From the NCBI GenBank assembly GCA_038380795.1, contig CM076263.1, forward strand, positions 9,538,709 through 9,602,708: 64,000 nt of DNA. Reading direction: 5' to 3'. Shown here one piece after another: positions 59,201-64,000 of this stretch. A program made the position numbers and the translations under genes. This DNA comes from Pyrocephalus nanus (lineage: Eukaryota > Chordata > Aves > Passeriformes > Tyrannidae). Within the stretch, counting starts at the first letter, position 1; every line of letters starts with the position of its first letter. Below the pieces are notes generated by a model that saw only the letters and a list, made by a program, of their open reading frames with translations, was not told where the DNA came from and did not search any database.

Positions 59201-62200
59201 CGGTGAACAAGTTGGATGAAAGAAACTGGCTCAGTTTGAAAATCACTGGAGAAGACCCAGGGTGGGTGTGGACTTGGGAAATGTGCTGCTGCAGATAACA
59301 CTTCTTGTCTCCTTGCAGAATAAGGAAGACCAGGCACAGGTGGTGTCAAACTTGAAGAGCATCTCCATGTCCTCCAGCAAGCTGCTCTTGGCTGCAAAGG
59401 CTCTCTCTGCCGACCCTGCTGCCCCCAACCTCAAGAATCAGCTGGCAGCAGCGGCACGGTAGGAGGAACTGCTCCCTGAGAGCTGCTGGCCACAGCAGTG
59501 GGCCTAGGTGTTGAGGCAGGCCTTGATCCATGGGTCTTTTTCCTGTGTCCCTGGCAGGGCTGTGACCGACAGCATTAACCAGCTGATCACCATGTGCACC
59601 CAGCAGGCCCCGGGCCAGAAGGAGTGCGACAATGCCCTGCGGGAGCTGGAGGTGAGAAGCCACATCTTGATGAGACAGTAGAGAGGCTGAGATGGTGGGG
59701 AGGGAGGAGCTGTGCCCCACTGCAAGGGGCAGGAGGGAGTGAAGAGGAGGTGCAAGTGAAGGATGCAGAACCTTTCTCTGGATGTGACACCCTTATCCTT
59801 GCAGACGGTGAAGGAGCTGTTGGAGAACCCCACCCAGACTGTCAATGACATGTCCTACTTCAACTGCCTTGACAGCGTCATGGAGAACTCCAAGGTGAGC
59901 CCTGATGTAGGAATGGAAGTTTGAGGAAGAAAACAGAGGATTTGGGAAGGATGTGGGTGCAAAGGAAAAGATTGTTCCTCCTCCACTGACAAAGCACAGT
60001 GAGCTCTGATCCTGGGAGCACCGTGGTAGCAGGAGATGGTGTTCATAACCAGTGTGTGGTGTATCCTGCAGGTGTTGGGTGAGTCCATGGCTGGCATCTC
60101 CCAGAATGCCAAGAACAGCAAACTGCCTGAGTTTGGGGATTCCATCAGTGCCGCCTCCAAAGCTCTTTGCGGGCTGACAGAGGCAGCTGCCCAGGTGAGA
60201 CACACTCAGTCCTGAGCATTACGCCAGGTGCACAGTTGCCGTCTGCACCCCACCCCTTCCAAGCCTGTCCCCATGGGACAGTGCTGCCAGGCTCCTCTGC
60301 AGCCTGTGCCTGCTCTGAGCTCCCCTGCTCTGTGCAGGCGCTCTCTCACTGCCTCTGTCATGCTCTTAGGCTGCCTATCTTGTGGGAGTCTCGGACCCCA
60401 ACAGCCAGGCCGGACAGCAGGGCTTGGTAGACCCCACTCAGTTTGCCAGAGCAAACCAAGCCATCCAGATGGCCTGCCAGAACCTGGTGGACCCTGCCTG
60501 CACCCAGTCCCAGGTGAGTGTGGGGTGGGGCACAATTACAGGCATTTTCTTGCACAAAAAGGAGTTGTATGTCTAGTTGGGAGAGCTGCTTCCCAAGAGT
60601 TAGCCAAGATGGTGGCTAACCATCAGGCCCCCCCAGCTGCACTAGGAACCAGCTGGCAGCTTTGGTGCAATGGTGACAGTCCAGATGGAGGGCTCTGTGG
60701 GCGTGCAGGACCTTGGTGATCCTTTCTGAGTCTCAAGAGGGACCCCTGTCATCACTAGTGCCCCAAAGAGGGTGGGCAGGAAGAGAGATTTGTGGGGGTA
60801 GGGGGTCATGATAGATCCTGCCTTACTCTGCTTTCCCCTGCAGGTGCTGTCAGCAGCCACCATCGTAGCAAAACACACCTCAGCCCTGTGCAACACGTGC
60901 CGCCTGGCCTCCTCCCGCACCGCCAACCCCGTGGCCAAGCGCCAGTTCGTCCAGTCGGCCAAAGAGGTGGCCAACAGCACGGCTAACCTGGTGAAGACCA
61001 TCAAGGTGCAGTTTCCTGTTTGAGGCACTGTGGTGGGGTGGGAGTTAGGGAACGGTGGGGGTTGGATAACTGCTCTAGTCTATCCACACCAGGCCCTGGA
61101 TGGCGACTTCAATGAGGAGAACCGGGAGCGGTGCCGTGCTGCCACCGCCCCTCTCATAGAGGCCGTGGATAACCTGACAGCCTTCGCCTCCAACCCGGAG
61201 TTCGCCACCGTTCCTGCCCAGATCAGCCCAGAGGTGGGATACTGCAGGGAAAGGGAAGATACGGCCTGCCTGTGACAGGGGCTGCTGTAGAGTGGAGAGG
61301 AGTTGTGCCTTCCCTGAGCCTGGGATGGAGTCCCAGTGGGGCTAGTGCACTGAGGGGCTGTGATGGGAAGGTTTCAGCAAGCCTTGGCCTTCGAGGGGCT
61401 GGTCCAGGGTAAGGGTCATGGGAGACTTCCCATGCACAGTCCCCTCCCTCACCATCCCATTGTCTCCCTGTGCAGGGGCGCAGAGCCATGGAGCCCATTG
61501 TCTCTTCAGCCAAGACCATGCTGGAGAGCTCCGCTGGCCTCATCCAGACTGCCCGTTCTCTGGCTGTCAACCCCAAGGACCCACCGCAGTGGTCAGTGCT
61601 GGCTGGACACTCACGCACCGTCTCAGACTCCATCAAGAAGCTGATCACCAACATGAGGTGAGCAGAGTTCTCAGCGAGCATTCCTGGGGATGTTTTGGCT
61701 CATCGTCTCTTTGGCCACTGCTGGTGAGGGGAGGCAAGGGTTGGGATGGAAGATGCTATTCCTTCTGTCCTGCCTGGAAGCTGCTCCTCCACTTCTCACA
61801 GAGGCTGATGGGAACACATGCTGGTGTGCCCAGGGTCTTATCACACTGGGTTGCCCCAAAGCCCAGGAGAGGGGTCCTGCCCCTCAGCAGCACCAGCCAA
61901 GACTTGGGGCACAGGAATAGCCTAGCATCTGTCAGCACTTGCCTGATCCATTTGTCTCCCAGGGACAAAGCTCCAGGACAGCGGGAGTGTGACGAGGCCA
62001 TTGAGGTCCTGAACAGGTGCATGCGGGAGGTGGACCAGGCCTCCCTCGCTGCCATCAGCCAGCAGCTGGCCCCCCGAGAAGATATCTCCCAGGAGGTGGG
62101 TCAGGGACATGCTGTGGCAAGCCTAATGGGGTGGGCGTCCTTTCCCCACCTCTCAGCAGCATGTGGACACCGTCCCTGCTGCAGCCTCACACAACACCCT

Positions 62201-63789
62201 CTCTTTGCACAGGCTTTGCACAACCAGATGATCACAGCTGTCCAGGAGATCAGCAACCTGATCGAGCCTGTGGCCGGTGCGGCGCGGGCCGAGGCGTCGC
62301 AGCTGGGGCACAAGGTAACCGGGGTGTGGAGGCTGACGAGGCACTTGGTGCACGGTGAGGAGAGGTACAAGGCAGCTGAGGCTGGAAGCTGCTGTTGCTA
62401 AAGCTGCTCTTCCCTGTAGGTGTCCCAGATGGCTCAGTACTTTGAGCCTCTCATTATGGCGGCCATTGGTGCTGCCTCCAAAACGCCCAACCACCAGCAG
62501 CAGATGAACCTCCTGGACCAGACCAAAACACTGGCTGAATCCGCCTTGCAGATGCTGTACACAGCCAAGGAGGCTGGTGGGAACCCCAAGGTGAGCAGGG
62601 GCCTATGAGGGACATGTGTCAGTGGCATGGATCCTTTTGGGGTGCATGGTGCACGTGCATGTAACAGACATGGAAGGGTGAGTTTGCAGCCTCCCTGTTG
62701 GGAGGGGAGCCCCTGCCTGCCTTACCTCACTCTGGCTTGTCCTTGCAGCAAGCTGCCCACACCCAGGAGGCTCTGGAAGAGGCTGTGCAGATGATGAAGG
62801 AAGCGGTGGAGGACCTGACCACCACCCTGAATGAAGCAGCCAGTGCTGCAGGTGTTGTGGGGGGCATGGTGGACTCCATTACCCAAGCCATCAACCAGGT
62901 GAGGGGAGCATGGAGAGGACCTAGCCAAGGCTGGGTGGGGGAGAGAGGAAGAGTAAGGGTCAAACCTTACAAGGTAAAGACCTTGTGAGCCAGAGTCAGA
63001 GTTTCCTGATGGTCTCTTGCAGCTGGACGAGGGGCCCGTGGGTGAGCCGGAGGGCACCTTTGTGGACTACCAGACCACAATGGTGAAGACAGCCAAGGCC
63101 ATTGCTGTGACTGTGCAGGAGATGGTGGGTGCAACCAAGCCTATCACTGCAGAATGCACTGCCTGCCACCCAGACAGGCAAACACCCTCCTTGCTTTGTC
63201 CAACTCTTGCTTTTCTTCTGTCAACAGGTCACCAAATCCACTACCAACCCAGACGAGCTGGGCATACTGGCCAATCAACTCACCAATGACTATGGGCAGC
63301 TGGCACAAGAGGCCAAACCAGCTGCCCTCACTGCTGAGAATGAGGAGGTGCGAGCGTGGGGGGGTGCTGGAGTGGTGTGAGGCAGAGCAGGGGCTGCTGG
63401 GGGGTGAGAACAGAGGACAGGGACACTTGAACCTCCCACTGGTGCTGGTGGAAGGCAGCATTCACACCTCCCCCGAAACAAGATGTGGAAACACAGAGCA
63501 AAGCTGTGTTTCCGTTTTCCCACTCCTGAGTGGGAGGACTGGGAAAGAGGAGCCGGGTGGCTGTTGTTTCCCAGCAGGTGTTTCCCAGCAGATGCAGGGA
63601 TAAGTTCCCTGCTGACTCTGTCATGCACACGTTCCTCTCCAGATCGGCTCCCACATCAAGCGCCGGGTGCAGGAGCTGGGTCACGGCTGTGCCGCCCTGG
63701 TCACCAAGGCTGGAGCCCTGCAGTGCAGCCCCAGTGATGCCTACACCAAGAAGGAGCTGATAGAGAGTGCACGCAAGGTTTCTGAGAAG
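44324..63789 (+). CDS. TLN1: Talin-1, 43 coding exons, 3' end outside the window
   Basis: Cytoskeletal adaptor that activates integrins and links them to actin at focal adhesions. 1,959 codons of about 2,540 are present, from MVALSLKISIGNVVKTMQFE to residues ending ARKVSEK. The start has a perfect GCCGCCACCATGG context. Exons, all phase-consistent: 44324-44453, 46623-46720, 46955-47084, 47316-47468, 47762-47904, 48326-48453, 48966-49026, 49312-49416, 49734-49889, 50128-50229, 50444-50520, 50706-50886, 51378-51491, 52188-52296, 52784-52992, 53109-53207, 55155-55322, 55607-55901, 56003-56169, 56523-56651, 56909-57022, 57247-57360, 57518-57652, 57809-57937, 58046-58148, 58221-58429, 58534-58653, 58798-58995, 59319-59458, 59558-59651, 59805-59894, 60072-60194, 60370-60513, 60844-61005, 61093-61233, 61476-61657, 61963-62095, 62213-62314, 62420-62590, 62749-62898, 63023-63124, 63228-63347, 63643-63789. 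The window ends in the next intron, so the C-terminal rod, actin-binding and dimerisation parts are missing. Confidence 0.97.
46060..46420 (-). mobile_element. Possible decayed CR1 fragment
   Basis: On the plus strand CCCCTCTCTGCATCCTTTCA, ACACTTCTGTGTCC and AGTACTCAAGGTGTCAATGG resemble the antisense of CR1 ORF2. Divergence is high and the borders are unclear. It lies in the intron between the first two TLN1 coding exons. Confidence 0.4.
50444..50886 (+). other. TLN1: Talin head-rod linker, CDK5 and calpain sites
   Basis: Two exons encode the flexible linker, residues 403-488. TVSPKK places S425, the known CDK5 phosphorylation site, at its mammalian number. VVQQQFNRV contains the Q433-Q434 calpain-2 cleavage bond. 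The rod begins with the exon at 51378 (TSAQQALTGTINSSMQAV). Confidence 0.85.
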
Positions 63790-64000
63790 GTAGGTGGTCC
63801 AGAGGGAGAGGTGACAGCGTGGTGAGTTGCAAGGGCTGCTGGATTGAGCCCTGTGGCCTTGGAGCCACCGTGCTATGTTCTCCCATGGTCCTGTTGGCTT
63901 CTGCTGGCTCTCAGCTGTGCTTGTCCTGCCCAGCTGATGGGGTGCAGGATGGATCCCCCTCTCCGGGCACCATAACAGCAGCTGGTGCTTGTGATGGGTG

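Noticed and set aside
61418..62401. 327-codon plus-strand frame within TLN1
   Set aside because: It crosses three TLN1 introns in a frame different from the talin exons.
1..64000. CRISPR arrays, operons, ribosome binding sites, tRNA or rRNA genes
   Set aside because: None seen. The DNA is vertebrate nuclear, and the tandem repeats found have no CRISPR-like repeat-spacer organisation.

Overview
This is vertebrate nuclear DNA and almost certainly from a bird. It carries a clustered avidin gene family next to CREB3 and TLN1, and chicken-repeat-1 (CR1) LINE tails ending in the typical avian 3' tail. Genes are split into short GT-AG exons and the DNA is GC-rich. In chicken the avidin family and TLN1/CREB3 are Z-linked, so a Z-chromosome origin is likely, but the sequence alone does not prove it. 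I could not identify the species.

Layout. (1) 0.36-1.75 kb, minus strand: a decayed internal piece of GBA2 (non-lysosomal glucosylceramidase). Half of one exon is missing and there is a frameshift. (2) 4.9-27.1 kb: an avidin cluster. It holds an inverted orphan first exon (5.3 kb) and six four-exon loci on the plus strand, called A to F here: A (8.4-9.7 kb, a classical avidin with the biotin pocket essentially intact), B (11.0-12.6 kb, degraded signal peptide and pocket), C (15.2-17.2 kb, a biotin-binding-protein-like gene with its own GC-rich first exon), D (19.5-20.7 kb, a clear pseudogene), E (21.6-23.7 kb, extended C-terminus) and F (25.6-27.1 kb, strongly altered pocket). E and F share a duplicated TATA promoter. 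(3) 27.3-30.1 kb: no gene recognised. (4) 31.3-35.7 kb, minus strand: complete CREB3 coding region in nine exons (426 residues). (5) 37.4-38.8 kb: a CpG-rich island between CREB3 and TLN1, placed as a divergent promoter for both. (6) 44.3-63.8 kb, plus strand: 43 coding exons of TLN1 (talin-1), 1,959 codons, running off the window before the gene ends.

How the genes relate. CREB3 (ER-tethered bZIP transcription factor) and TLN1 (integrin-activating adaptor) are housekeeping neighbours with a head-to-head arrangement also known in mammals. The avidin block is a lineage-specific secreted-protein family. One member keeps essentially all biotin contacts, others have lost some or most, and two loci are dead. 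Its insertion, together with the inverted GBA2 piece, shows that the interval beyond the CREB3 3' end, where mammals have intact GBA2, has been rearranged.

The most interesting content is the avidin birth-and-death series: an inverted exon 1 with its intron, a signal peptide read in another frame of a CTG repeat, a tryptophan-to-stop in the pocket, a C-terminal extension, and a copy with most polar biotin contacts replaced. All exon boundaries come from reading splice sites and checking codon phase by eye. No database search or expression data were available.
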